A model generated the notes under the pieces. That model was not told where the DNA came from. It saw only the letters and a program-made list of their open reading frames with translations, and ran no database searches. DNA of 40,021 bases from Parcubacteria group bacterium Athens0714_12 (GTDB taxonomy: Bacteria; Patescibacteriota; Patescibacteriia; UBA2591; VMGY01). The stretch's first letter is position 1; every line of letters begins with the position of its first letter. The stretch lies in contig VMGY01000009.1 of NCBI GenBank assembly GCA_007378955.1, forward strand, positions 1-40,021, read 5' to 3'. Made by a program: the position numbers and the translations under genes. This document shows positions 25,729-34,664 of the stretch, piece after piece.

Positions 25729-27309
25729 TTATATTAATGAAATTCCTGTCATTTCTTTTGGTTTTTCCAAGCTCATTATTTTAAGAATCGTGGGGGCAAT
25801 GTCCGCTAAAACTCCGGAGGGCGTCAAGGCGGCTAAATTTACATCTTCTTCTTTTGCTTTTTTCCATTTTTTGCCTATTAAAATAAAAGGGACGGGATTA
25901 ACGCTGTGTTCTTTATCTATTTCTCCGGTAAAAAGATTCATTGTTTCTTCAGCATTGCCATGGTCGGCGGTAAGGATAGCAACTCCCTTTTTATTTAAAA
26001 TAGTTTTTACTATAATTTCTACGCATTCGTCGATTGCTTCCGCGGCTTTGATTGCCGCCTGCAAATTTCCTGTGTGGCCAATCATATCAAGATTGGCAAA
26101 ATTAGCCAAGATGAAATCATATTCATCTTTTTCTATTTCTTCTATAATTTTATTAGCGATTTGGCGGGCGCTCATTTCCGGTTTTTGGTCGTAAGCAGGG
26201 ACTCGAGGAGAAGGAATCATTAACCATTTTTCATTGGGATGCGGCTTTTCTTTGCCGTTATTGAAAAAATAAGTGACATGGGCGTATTTTTCTGTTTCTG
26301 CGATATGAAGCTGCTTTAAGCCATTCTGGCTGATTATTTCGGATAAAGTTGTTAAGCCCTCTTTAAAATAAAAAGCTGTTTTGGCGGGCAATCCTTCTTC
26401 ATATCCCACAAAAGTAACAAAAAATAAATTTTGCAGATATCTCGGCCTTTTAAATGATTCAAAATTAGATAAAACAAAAGCTTTTGTTAATTGCCTGGCG
26501 CGGTCTTCTCTGAAGTTAAAAAATATTACCGCGTCATCATCTTCTATTTTGGCTATTGGCTGGTTATTTTTATCAATAATTACCGCGGGGATAAAGTTTT
26601 CGTCAAATATTTTTTTGCCATAAGAATCTTCAATCGCCGCTCGAGAATTTTCATATTTTTTTTCTGAAATTCCTTGAGCCATGGCCAAGTAGGATTTTTC
26701 CGTTCTTTCCCAGTACTGGTCTCTGTCCATGGCGTAAAATCTGCCGCTTAAAGTGGCGATTTTTCCCATGACGGTCATTTTTAATCTTTCTTCCAAATGA
26801 TTAATAATATTAAGCGCTTCATTGTATTTTGTGTCTCTGCCATCTAAAATAGCATGAATATAAATTTGCCCCACTTTTTCTTTTTTAGCTAATTCTAAAA
26901 GAGCGTAAAGATGGTCAATGTAGCTATGAATGCCGCCATAAGAAATTAAACCAATCAAATGAAGTTTTGATTTATTTATTTTTGAATGTTCTATTGCTTT
27001 TAAGAAAGTTTCATTTTTAAAAAAAGTTCCTTCCCAGATAGTTTTATTAATTTTAGGCAAAGTTTGGTAAATAATTTTTCCGGCTCCGATATTACTATGT
27101 CCGACTTCGGAATTTCCTCTTTCTCCCCAAGGCAAGCCTACCGCTTCGCCCGAAGCTTGCAGAGATAAGCTCAGGTAGTTTTTTGTTAAATAATCAAAAT
27201 TTGGCGTATTAGCCAAATCAATCGCGTTGCTTTTGGAAGGAGGGGCTATTCCCCAGCCGTCTAAAATCAGGAGAGCTACCGGTTTAGGCCTTTTAGTTTG
27301 GTTTATCAT
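25729..27309 (-). CDS. gpmI: 2,3-bisphosphoglycerate-independent phosphoglycerate mutase, paralog 1
   Basis: LILDGWG, GNSEVGHSNIGAG, DGRDT, SGRFYAMDRDQYWER, FFNFREDRARQ, ADHGNAE, EHSVNPVPF. Confidence 0.95.
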   Translation of the reverse strand: MINQTKRPKPVALLILDGWGIAPPSKSNAIDLANTPNFDYLTKNYLSLSLQASGEAVGLPWGERGNSEVGHSNIGAGKIIYQTLPKINKTIWEGTFFKNETFLKAIEHSKINKSKLHLIGLISYGGIHSYIDHLYALLELAKKEKVGQIYIHAILDGRDTKYNEALNIINHLEERLKMTVMGKIATLSGRFYAMDRDQYWERTEKSYLAMAQGISEKKYENSRAAIEDSYGKKIFDENFIPAVIIDKNNQPIAKIEDDDAVIFFNFREDRARQLTKAFVLSNFESFKRPRYLQNLFFVTFVGYEEGLPAKTAFYFKEGLTTLSEIISQNGLKQLHIAETEKYAHVTYFFNNGKEKPHPNEKWLMIPSPRVPAYDQKPEMSARQIANKIIEEIEKDEYDFILANFANLDMIGHTGNLQAAIKAAEAIDECVEIIVKTILNKKGVAILTADHGNAEETMNLFTGEIDKEHSVNPVPFILIGKKWKKAKEEDVNLAALTPSGVLADIAPTILKIMSLEKPKEMTGISLI

Positions 27310-27318
27310 TGTTATTTA

Positions 27319-28893
27319 TTAGATATTAGGATTTAACAAAGATTTTCCTTTCATTTCTTTTGGCTTATTAATTCCCATTAAATCAAGAATCGTTGGCGCG
27401 ACATCGCCCAAAGTCCCTTCAGTTAGTTTAATTTTTTTATTTTTTAATCCTTTTTTTACGATAATAAAAGGGACAAGATTGGCAGAGTGCCCGGTATCTA
27501 TTTCATTTGTTTTTAAATCAATCATTTCTTCGGCATTGCCATGGTCGGCGGTAATAATAGCTGTTCCATTTTTTTCTAAAACTTTTCTTGCTATTTCGCC
27601 CGCGCATTCATCTGTTATTTTGCAGGCTTTTATGCCCGCTTCTAAATTTCCCGTGTGACCGATCATGTCAGGGTTGGCGAAATTTATTAAAATAAAGTCA
27701 TATTCGTCAATTTTTATTTTTTCTTTGACTGTTTTGGTAATTTCATAAGCGCTCATTTCCGGTTTTTGGTCATAATGATTAATTTTTAAGGAAGGAATTT
27801 TTATTCTTTCTTCTCCAGCCACCGGATCGGCATAGCCGCCGTTAAAAAAGTAAGTAACATGAGCAAATTTTTCTGTTTCCGCGATATAAAGCTGTTTCAA
27901 TCCATTTAAGGCAAATGGCAGACTATTAATAACATCCCTGCTTGGAAAAGCGGAAAAAACATCGGGCAAATCAGGGCCAAAATCCGTCATCGCCACAAAC
28001 CTGATATTTTGCGGTATTTTTTTTCGTTTAAACGCGTCGGGGTTTAATTGATTAAAATTTTTTTGAACAAATGCCTTGGTTAATTCTCTGGCTCTATCAG
28101 ACCTTAGGTTGAAAAATATTATCGCGTCGTTATCCTCTATCAATCCAACCGGCTTATTATTTTTTACCACGATGGAGGGAGGGACATATTCATCGGTTAA
28201 TCCTTTGTTGTAAGCGTGAAGTAGCGCCTCTTCAGGGCTTTCAACTTTTTCACCTTCGCCTAAAACAAGGGCGTTGTAAACTTTTTCAATATTATTCCAA
28301 TCTTTTTTTCTATCCATGGCGTAAAATCTGCCGGAAACAGAAGAAATAACTTCCCCATTTTTAAAACCATCTTTTAATTTTTTTAGAAATTTTATCGCTC
28401 CATGTTGGGAGGAGTCTCGGCCGTCAGTAAATAGATGAAGGCAGACTGGCTCAAGTTTGTTAATTTTTACTAATTCCAATAAAGAGAGCAAATGGTCCAA
28501 AGAAGCGTGCGGGCTTTGTTCCTCCGTCAACAAACCCATTAAATGAATTTTTGTTTTATGTTTTTTTAAATGACTAATCGCTTCTATAAAGGCGGCATTT
28601 TTAAAAAATGTGCCATCTTTAATGCTTTGAAAAATATAAACCGAATCTTGCAAAACCGTTCTTCCGGCGCCTAAATTTAAATGGCCGGCTTCTGAATTGC
28701 CATCTTGCTCATCGGGCAAACCAACATATTTGCCATGCGCCTTTAAGGTTGTGTGAGGATAATTGTCCCAAAAATAATCCGTATTTTCAGGCTTAGCCAA
28801 GGAAATGGCATTGCCTTTGCTCGCCGGCGCCAAGCCCCAGCCGTCCAAAATTATAAGAACGACTGGCTTAGGTCTTTTAGTTTGATTTATCAT
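27319..28893 (-). CDS. gpmI: 2,3-bisphosphoglycerate-independent phosphoglycerate mutase, paralog 2
   Basis: IILDGWG, GNSEAGHLNLGAG, DGRDS, SGRFYAMDRKKDWN, FFNLRSDRARE, ADHGNAEE, GHSANLVPF. Confidence 0.95.
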   Translation of the reverse strand: MINQTKRPKPVVLIILDGWGLAPASKGNAISLAKPENTDYFWDNYPHTTLKAHGKYVGLPDEQDGNSEAGHLNLGAGRTVLQDSVYIFQSIKDGTFFKNAAFIEAISHLKKHKTKIHLMGLLTEEQSPHASLDHLLSLLELVKINKLEPVCLHLFTDGRDSSQHGAIKFLKKLKDGFKNGEVISSVSGRFYAMDRKKDWNNIEKVYNALVLGEGEKVESPEEALLHAYNKGLTDEYVPPSIVVKNNKPVGLIEDNDAIIFFNLRSDRARELTKAFVQKNFNQLNPDAFKRKKIPQNIRFVAMTDFGPDLPDVFSAFPSRDVINSLPFALNGLKQLYIAETEKFAHVTYFFNGGYADPVAGEERIKIPSLKINHYDQKPEMSAYEITKTVKEKIKIDEYDFILINFANPDMIGHTGNLEAGIKACKITDECAGEIARKVLEKNGTAIITADHGNAEEMIDLKTNEIDTGHSANLVPFIIVKKGLKNKKIKLTEGTLGDVAPTILDLMGINKPKEMKGKSLLNPNI

Positions 28894-28923
28894 GATTATT
28901 TATTTGTTATTAGATATAAGGAT

Positions 28924-30210
28924 TTAGACATTTTTTTGCAATTCTTCTTCTATCTCCAATAATCTATTATATTTCGCGATTCTTTCTCCTCTAGATGGCG
29001 CTCCTGTTTTGATGAAATCGGCATTTACCGCCACGGCTAAATCAGCGATAAAATCATCAATTGTTTCTCCTGACCGATGGGAAATAATTATTTTGTAATC
29101 ATTCTCCCGCGCCAATTTAATGCAATCTAAAGTCTCAGTCAGCGTTCCAATTTGATTTGGTTTAATTAAAATAGCATTGGCAATGCTCATTTCAACGCCT
29201 TTTTTTAATTTTTCAGTATCAGTGACAAATAAATCATCGCCGACTATCAATAAATCTTTGTTTTGAATTTTCATTTTTTCTGTTAACGCTTTCCAGCCCA
29301 TCCAATCATCTTCAGCCAACCCGTCTTCTATGGAAATAATGGGATGTTTTAATGCCCAATCTTGGTAAAGATTGATAATCTCCAAAAATGACCATTCTTT
29401 TCCTTCTAATTTATATTTTTTTGTTTTTTCATCATAAAATTCAGAAGCCGCGGCATCAAGCGCGATAAAAGCGTCTTTTCCCGCTTTATAGCCGACAGAA
29501 TTAATCGCTTCTTCTATCAGTTTTATCGCTTCCTCGTTATTTTTTAAAGCAGGCGCGAAACCTCCCTCATCTCCCACCGCGGTTGTATAGCCCTTTATGC
29601 CTTTTAAAATATTTTTTAAAATATAAAAAATTTCCACGCCAGTCCGAAGCATTTTTTCAAAATTATTTTTAGCGGGGACAACCATAAATTCTTGGATTTC
29701 CGCTTTTGAACTTTCAACATGCTTGCCGGCGTTAATAATATTAAACATCGGTTGCGGCAGAGCAAAATTTTTATTTTCTATTCCATAAAGTTTTCTTAAA
29801 TATTCATATAAAGGAATTTTTTTTGACATCGCTCCCAATCGGGCGCAGGCTAAAGACACTCCCAAGATAGCGTTTGCTCCCAAATTAGATTTATTTTTTG
29901 TCGCGTCCAAATCGAGCATTATTTGGTCGATTTTTTTTTGGTCGGTTATTTCCATGCCTTTCAAGGCATTATTAATTTTTGTTTTTACGTTTTCGCGCGC
30001 CTTTAAAACTCCTTTTCCCTTGTAGCGATTCAGGTCATTATCTCTTAATTCCAAGACTTCATATTTTCCTTTTGAGGCGCCGGAAGGAACTTGCGCTTTT
30101 GCCCTTAATCCATTTTCTGAAATTATTTCCACTTCTAAAGTCGGCTCTCCTCGCGAATCCAATATCTCCCGCGCGGAAATGTTTTTAATTTTTGTTGTTT
30201 CATTCGCCAT
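28924..30210 (-). CDS. eno: Enolase
   Basis: ISAREILDSRGEPTLEVEI, GDEGGFAP, SIEDGLAEDDW, GDDLFVTD, ILIKPNQIGTLTETL, SHRSGET. Confidence 0.97.
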   Translation of the reverse strand: MANETTKIKNISAREILDSRGEPTLEVEIISENGLRAKAQVPSGASKGKYEVLELRDNDLNRYKGKGVLKARENVKTKINNALKGMEITDQKKIDQIMLDLDATKNKSNLGANAILGVSLACARLGAMSKKIPLYEYLRKLYGIENKNFALPQPMFNIINAGKHVESSKAEIQEFMVVPAKNNFEKMLRTGVEIFYILKNILKGIKGYTTAVGDEGGFAPALKNNEEAIKLIEEAINSVGYKAGKDAFIALDAAASEFYDEKTKKYKLEGKEWSFLEIINLYQDWALKHPIISIEDGLAEDDWMGWKALTEKMKIQNKDLLIVGDDLFVTDTEKLKKGVEMSIANAILIKPNQIGTLTETLDCIKLARENDYKIIISHRSGETIDDFIADLAVAVNADFIKTGAPSRGERIAKYNRLLEIEEELQKNV

Positions 30211-30238
30211 ATAATTTTATTAGGTGATTTGTAATATT

Positions 30239-30391
30239 GAGATGGTTACAAAACTCTTTCGTCGCGAAATTTTAGATTTTCTGGCGAGACAAGGAAGACA
30301 AGTAAAAAGATTTGAAACGTAGCAAAGCGACGGTGAAAATCTTTTTATGAAAAGATAAAATTGCAGCAGAAATGAGTTTTGTAACCATCTC
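30239..30391. mobile_element. Palindromic family 2 (MITE-like), copy A
   Basis: 18-bp perfect TIRs GAGATGGTTACAAAACTC ... GAGTTTTGTAACCATCTC; flanked by ATT on both sides; internal AAAAAGATTT...AAATCTTTTT hairpin. Confidence 0.88.
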
Positions 30392-30407
30392 ATTATAATA
30401 TAATAAC

Positions 30408-31529
30408 TTATTTAATCAAGGGCTTAACGCCCGGCAAGACATTTCCTTCTAAAAATTTCAGCATCGCGCCTCCTCCCGTGGAAATAAAAACATTTTTACC
30501 TTTTTTTTGATTTTTTAAAGCAACGATAGTTTCTCCGCCGCCAATAATAATTTTCGCCTTTTTATTGTTTAAAACAGCTTCGGCTATTTTTTTTGTGCCT
30601 TGGGCAAAGCCGTTTTTTTCAAACATTCCCATCGGCCCGTTCCAAACAATCATTTTAGCTTTTTTTATATAATTTGAAAATAGCTTCGCGGTTTTTGGGC
30701 CGATGTCTAAAATAATTTCATTTTTATCCGCCTCGTTTATATTTTTTGGTTTTTTATTTTCAACAACGATGTCTATCGGCAGAACTATTTTTTTTTCTTT
30801 TAGTATTTTTTTTGCTTCACCCAGCACTTCTTCTTCTATTAATGATTTGCCTGTTTCATAGCCGGAAACTTTAAAAAAATTATTAGCCAAGGCGCCGCCA
30901 ACCAATAAATAGTCAATTTTTTTTAAAAGATTTTTTATTACTTTTATCTTGGTGGAAATTTTAGCGCCGCCAATGATCGCGATAAAGGGGCGATCAGGAT
31001 TTTCTAAAATCTTGCTTAATTCTTTTATTTCCTTTTCTAATAAAAAGCCGGCGCAACTGGGCAGAAATTTAGTGATTGCCGAAACCGAACTATGCTCGCG
31101 GTGGCAAACGGAAAAAGCGTCGTTAACATAAATATCCGCCAAATCAGCCAATTTTTTGGCAAAAGCCGGGTCATTTTTTTCTTCTTCAGGATAAAAACGG
31201 AGATTTTCCAATAAAATTATTTGACTTGGCTTCATCGCTTGTATTGTTTTTTGGGTTTTTTTTCCCAGGCAATCATCCAGAAATTTAATTTTTAAATAAT
31301 CAGCAATCAGCTTTAAGCTGTATTTTTTATCTTTTGTCCCCTTGGGTTGCCCTAAATGGCTGATTAAAATTATTTTGGCTTTATTTTTAACCAAATATTC
31401 AATAGTCGGCATAACAGCCTTAATCCGGCTATTGTCGGTTATTTTACCATTTTTTATCGGCACATTAAAATCCGCCCTTAATAAAACTTTTTTATTTTTA
31501 ACATTGATTTTTTTAACTGATTTTAGCAT
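30408..31529 (-). CDS. pgk: Phosphoglycerate kinase
   Basis: VLLRADFNVPIKNGKITDNSRI, LISHLGQPKG, LLENLRFYPEE, GGAKISTKI, WNGPMGMFE, GGGETI. Confidence 0.97.
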   Translation of the reverse strand: MLKSVKKINVKNKKVLLRADFNVPIKNGKITDNSRIKAVMPTIEYLVKNKAKIILISHLGQPKGTKDKKYSLKLIADYLKIKFLDDCLGKKTQKTIQAMKPSQIILLENLRFYPEEEKNDPAFAKKLADLADIYVNDAFSVCHREHSSVSAITKFLPSCAGFLLEKEIKELSKILENPDRPFIAIIGGAKISTKIKVIKNLLKKIDYLLVGGALANNFFKVSGYETGKSLIEEEVLGEAKKILKEKKIVLPIDIVVENKKPKNINEADKNEIILDIGPKTAKLFSNYIKKAKMIVWNGPMGMFEKNGFAQGTKKIAEAVLNNKKAKIIIGGGETIVALKNQKKGKNVFISTGGGAMLKFLEGNVLPGVKPLIK

Positions 31530-31680
31530 ACCCGGTAGTACAACTTTGACATTATTGTTTTGATCAAAGTTTTTAGATTAATTATTATTCTTTTAATAAA
31601 ATTATAAATTCTTTTAAAGCTCGATAGATTTTAGATTTTTCTGAAAGAAAAATCTTAGTCAAAGTTATCCTACCGGGCAT
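31528..31680. repeat. Long inverted repeat at the pgk start (candidate third palindromic family)
   Basis: ATACCCGGTAGTACAACTTTGAC (31528-31550) versus revcomp of GTCAAAGTTATCCTACCGGGCAT (31658-31680); 19/23 arm identity. Confidence 0.75.
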
Positions 31681-31717
31681 ATTATTAATTTTAACATATT
31701 AAAAGGTTAATAAAAAG

Positions 31718-31752
31718 AAAAACGGTGATTTTTTAAATCACCGTTTTTTAAT
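31718..31752. terminator. Bidirectional intrinsic terminator
   Basis: AAAAACGGTGATT...AATCACCGTTTTTT. Confidence 0.85.
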
Positions 31753-31756
31753 TTTT

Positions 31757-32116
31757 TTACCGCTTTGTCAACAAACACATTTCATAGTGACAAATTTCGC
31801 ATATTTTTGCCAAAGGATTTTTTTTAAGGATACTGTCCTCAATATCCTCAAAACAATTTTCACAAATTCCGTATGTTCCGTAATGGAATTTGTCAATTAT
31901 TTCGCTCACCTCCTTTTCTGTTTTCGCCGTTACTTCAATAAGACAACAGAGTAATTCTTTTTCCCGAGAAATTACCGCCAAATCCCCTTTGTCGCAGATT
32001 TCAGTTGGTTGCAAAGATCTGAAATCTCTTTCCTTTGATAAAAGGGTCGCCCTTTTATCCTCTTGTTTTTTCAACAAAAAAGATTTGTTTCTGATTTTCA
32101 GTGCTTCCTTACACAT
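31757..32116 (-). CDS. DksA/TraR-type C4 zinc-finger protein
   Basis: YGTYGICENCFEDIEDSILKKNPLAKICEICHYEM (CxxC...CxxC); SD AGGGGAGGGG upstream of ATG. Confidence 0.8.
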   Translation of the reverse strand: MCKEALKIRNKSFLLKKQEDKRATLLSKERDFRSLQPTEICDKGDLAVISREKELLCCLIEVTAKTEKEVSEIIDKFHYGTYGICENCFEDIEDSILKKNPLAKICEICHYEMCLLTKR

Positions 32117-32276
32117 GAATCCCCTCCCCTTATTTTCAGATTAACAAAACATCCGTTTTTTAAGAATAACAAAACAATAAATTGTTTTTTCACCCCCTTT
32201 CTTCCGTGATTTTGCCCCCTCTTCCCTCCTTCCAAGGGGCATTTAAAGAGCTGTTGTTTATTATTTAATAGTCTAT

Positions 32277-32304
32277 ATTATATCAAATTTTGGGAATTTG
32301 TCAA
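32277..32304 (-). promoter_or_regulatory. Perfect-consensus sigma70-type promoter for the DksA/TraR-like gene
   Basis: On the - strand: TTGACA-N16-TATAAT (TTGACAAATTCCCAAAATTTGATATAAT). Confidence 0.8.
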
Positions 32305-32376
32305 CTCTATGTACAAGATGAGCGCATAGGTGATAATTTAGTGAATTCTGCCGGCATTAAAATCGTTTTTTTATTA

Positions 32377-33126
32377 TTATTTTGCCAGCCAACCGCCGTC
32401 TATTGCCAAAGCTTCGCCGTTGACAAAATCAGATTCATCAGAAGCAAGATAAACCGCAGCGTGAGCAATGTCTTCCGGCTCGCCCAAACGGGGATAAGGA
32501 GTTTGCGTTTCAAAACCTTTTTTCGTCGCTGGATCGCTTATCATATCTTTGGTCATCGCTGTTTTTATCACTCCCGGACAGATGCAATTAACATTTATTT
32601 TTTTAGGAGCGTATTCTACAGCCATTTCTTTTGTCAAAGTAATTATTCCTCCTTTAGAAGCGCAATAAGCCCCGATTTGAGCAAAGCCGACTAAACCGGC
32701 GATTGAAGCCATATTGATAATTTTTCCTTTGCTTTGTTTGAGCATTTGAGGGATTATTTTTTTACTGGCTAAAAAAACGCTTTTTAAATTGACATTCAAG
32801 ACCAAATCCCAATCGCTTTCCAGAGTTTCGTGGAGCGCTCCGAATCTGACAATGCCGGCATTATTGACCAAAATATCAACTCGGCCAAATTTTTTTAAAC
32901 AAGTATTAGCCATTTGTTCTATATCCTTAGATTTAGAAACATCAGTTTTGATAAAGACCGCCTCGCCTTTTAATTTTTTAATCAGCTTAATTGTTTCCTC
33001 GCCGCCTTTTTCCGACCAATCAGCGATTACTAATTTAGCCCCTTCTTTAATAAAAGACAGGGCGATTGCCCGGCCGATGCCCGAGCCGGCGCCGGTAATA
33101 ATGGCAATTTTGTTTTTTAAACGCAT
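32377..33126 (-). CDS. SDR family NAD(P)-dependent oxidoreductase (FabG-like)
   Basis: TGAGSGIGRAIA, NNAG, YCASKGG, PGVIKTAM, C-terminal NGEALAIDGGW. Confidence 0.95.
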   Translation of the reverse strand: MRLKNKIAIITGAGSGIGRAIALSFIKEGAKLVIADWSEKGGEETIKLIKKLKGEAVFIKTDVSKSKDIEQMANTCLKKFGRVDILVNNAGIVRFGALHETLESDWDLVLNVNLKSVFLASKKIIPQMLKQSKGKIINMASIAGLVGFAQIGAYCASKGGIITLTKEMAVEYAPKKINVNCICPGVIKTAMTKDMISDPATKKGFETQTPYPRLGEPEDIAHAAVYLASDESDFVNGEALAIDGGWLAK

Positions 33127-33168
33127 AGTTTTTTTTGATTTAAATTATATTATGTAGTAAGATTTTGA

Positions 33169-33369
33169 TTATTTTTCTATTGCCTCATTGAGTTCTTTGA
33201 CGAATTTATCAATATTAACGCCGAACTCTTGCGATATCGCTTCTAAATTTTCAAAATGGGCCGCGCTGCAGCCAAAGCAAAATAAATTGTATTTTTTGAA
33301 TACTTCAATCGCGGCGGGATATTTTTCCACTATTTCAGCGATATTCGTTTCTTTGGTTATTTTAGGCAT
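33169..33369 (-). CDS. DUF1858-type small protein
   Basis: TNIAEIVEKYPAAIEVFKKYNLFCFGCSAAHFENLEAISQEFGV. Confidence 0.85.
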   Translation of the reverse strand: MPKITKETNIAEIVEKYPAAIEVFKKYNLFCFGCSAAHFENLEAISQEFGVNIDKFVKELNEAIEK

Positions 33370-33464
33370 GCTGATATTTTAACATAGAAAAATAATTTGT
33401 TAAATAAGGCGAAAATTGTTAAGATAAATTAACAGATTTATTTTTTGAATATTTTAAATAAAAC

Positions 33465-34655
33465 ATGTCTAAAAAAATTTATTTTATCTTTTTAATTTTA
33501 TTTTTTTTCACCCCCTGTTTTTTAAAGGCGGAAAACCCGAAAAACGCGGAAATTTATTTTTTTTGGCGGATTGGCTGTCCTCATTGCGAGCATGAAAAAT
33601 TGTTTTTGGAAAAATTGAAAGAAAAATATCCAGAAATAGAAATAAAAGATTTTGAAATATCGGCTTCAGCGGAAAATGTGGAATTGTTTAAAAAAATATC
33701 AAAAACATATAATGAAAATGTTATTGGCGTGCCCGCGACTTTCATCGGCGATAAAGCGATTATTGGCTATCTGAACGACGAGACTTCGGGAAAAGAGATT
33801 GAAGCGGCAATTATTAATTGTTTGGAAAAAGAATGCTCTAGTCCTTCGGAAAAATTAAAATCCGAGACTGGCGCGAAGGCGGCATGCAAGGCGGGGAAGG
33901 GATGGATTATTAATTGCCCATTGGTGGGCGAAGTAGACCTTTCTAAAATGTCATTGCCTGTTTTGACTGTTGTTATCGGTTTGCTTGACGGTTTTAATCC
34001 TTGCGCGATGTGGGTTTTAGTCTTTTTAATCAGCCTTTTGCTCAACACTAAATCAAGAAAAAGAATGTGGCAGGTGGGCGGAATTTTTATTTTGGCTTCA
34101 GGCATTCTTTATTATATTTTTATGGCTGCCTGGCTGAATTTTTTTCTGGCTGTCAGTTATTTTAATTTAATCAGAATCATTGTCGGCGGTTTGGCGATTG
34201 GCGTCGGCGTTTGGCGGATTAGAGATTTTTTTGTTTATCAGCCCGGTGTCTGCAAAGTTGCCGAGAGCAGTCAAACAAGAAAGCAAAAATTAGTGGAAAG
34301 AATTAAAAAAGTTGTCCAGCCAACAGCCCTGCCCGCGACTTTGCTGGGCGTGATTGTTTTAGCTTTCGGCGTAAATTTAATTGAATTATTTTGCTCCGCC
34401 GGCTTGCCGGCGATTTATACCCAAATTTTGGCTCTTAGCAATTTAAATACCCTTTCTTATTATGGGCATATTTTTGTTTATACTTTTTTCTTTATGCTTG
34501 ATGATATGATTATTTTCGCGATTGCGATTATCACTTTAAGTAAAATCGGCTTTACTGACAAATACAATAAATACAGCGCGATTTTCGGCGGTATTTTGAT
34601 TTTATTAATAGGATTCCTTTTAATTTTTAAGCCGGAATTTTTAATGTTTGACTAA
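33465..34655 (+). CDS. Thioredoxin-like domain fused to DsbD/CcdA-like membrane domain
   Basis: Signal/TM N-terminus; FFWRIGCPHCEHEKLFLEKL (CPHC) and VPATFIGD; multi-TM region with GLLDGFNPCAMWVLVFLISLLL and a later ELFCSAGLPAIYT half. Confidence 0.85.
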   Translation: MSKKIYFIFLILFFFTPCFLKAENPKNAEIYFFWRIGCPHCEHEKLFLEKLKEKYPEIEIKDFEISASAENVELFKKISKTYNENVIGVPATFIGDKAIIGYLNDETSGKEIEAAIINCLEKECSSPSEKLKSETGAKAACKAGKGWIINCPLVGEVDLSKMSLPVLTVVIGLLDGFNPCAMWVLVFLISLLLNTKSRKRMWQVGGIFILASGILYYIFMAAWLNFFLAVSYFNLIRIIVGGLAIGVGVWRIRDFFVYQPGVCKVAESSQTRKQKLVERIKKVVQPTALPATLLGVIVLAFGVNLIELFCSAGLPAIYTQILALSNLNTLSYYGHIFVYTFFFMLDDMIIFAIAIITLSKIGFTDKYNKYSAIFGGILILLIGFLLIFKPEFLMFD

Positions 34656-34664
34656 AATTTATTT

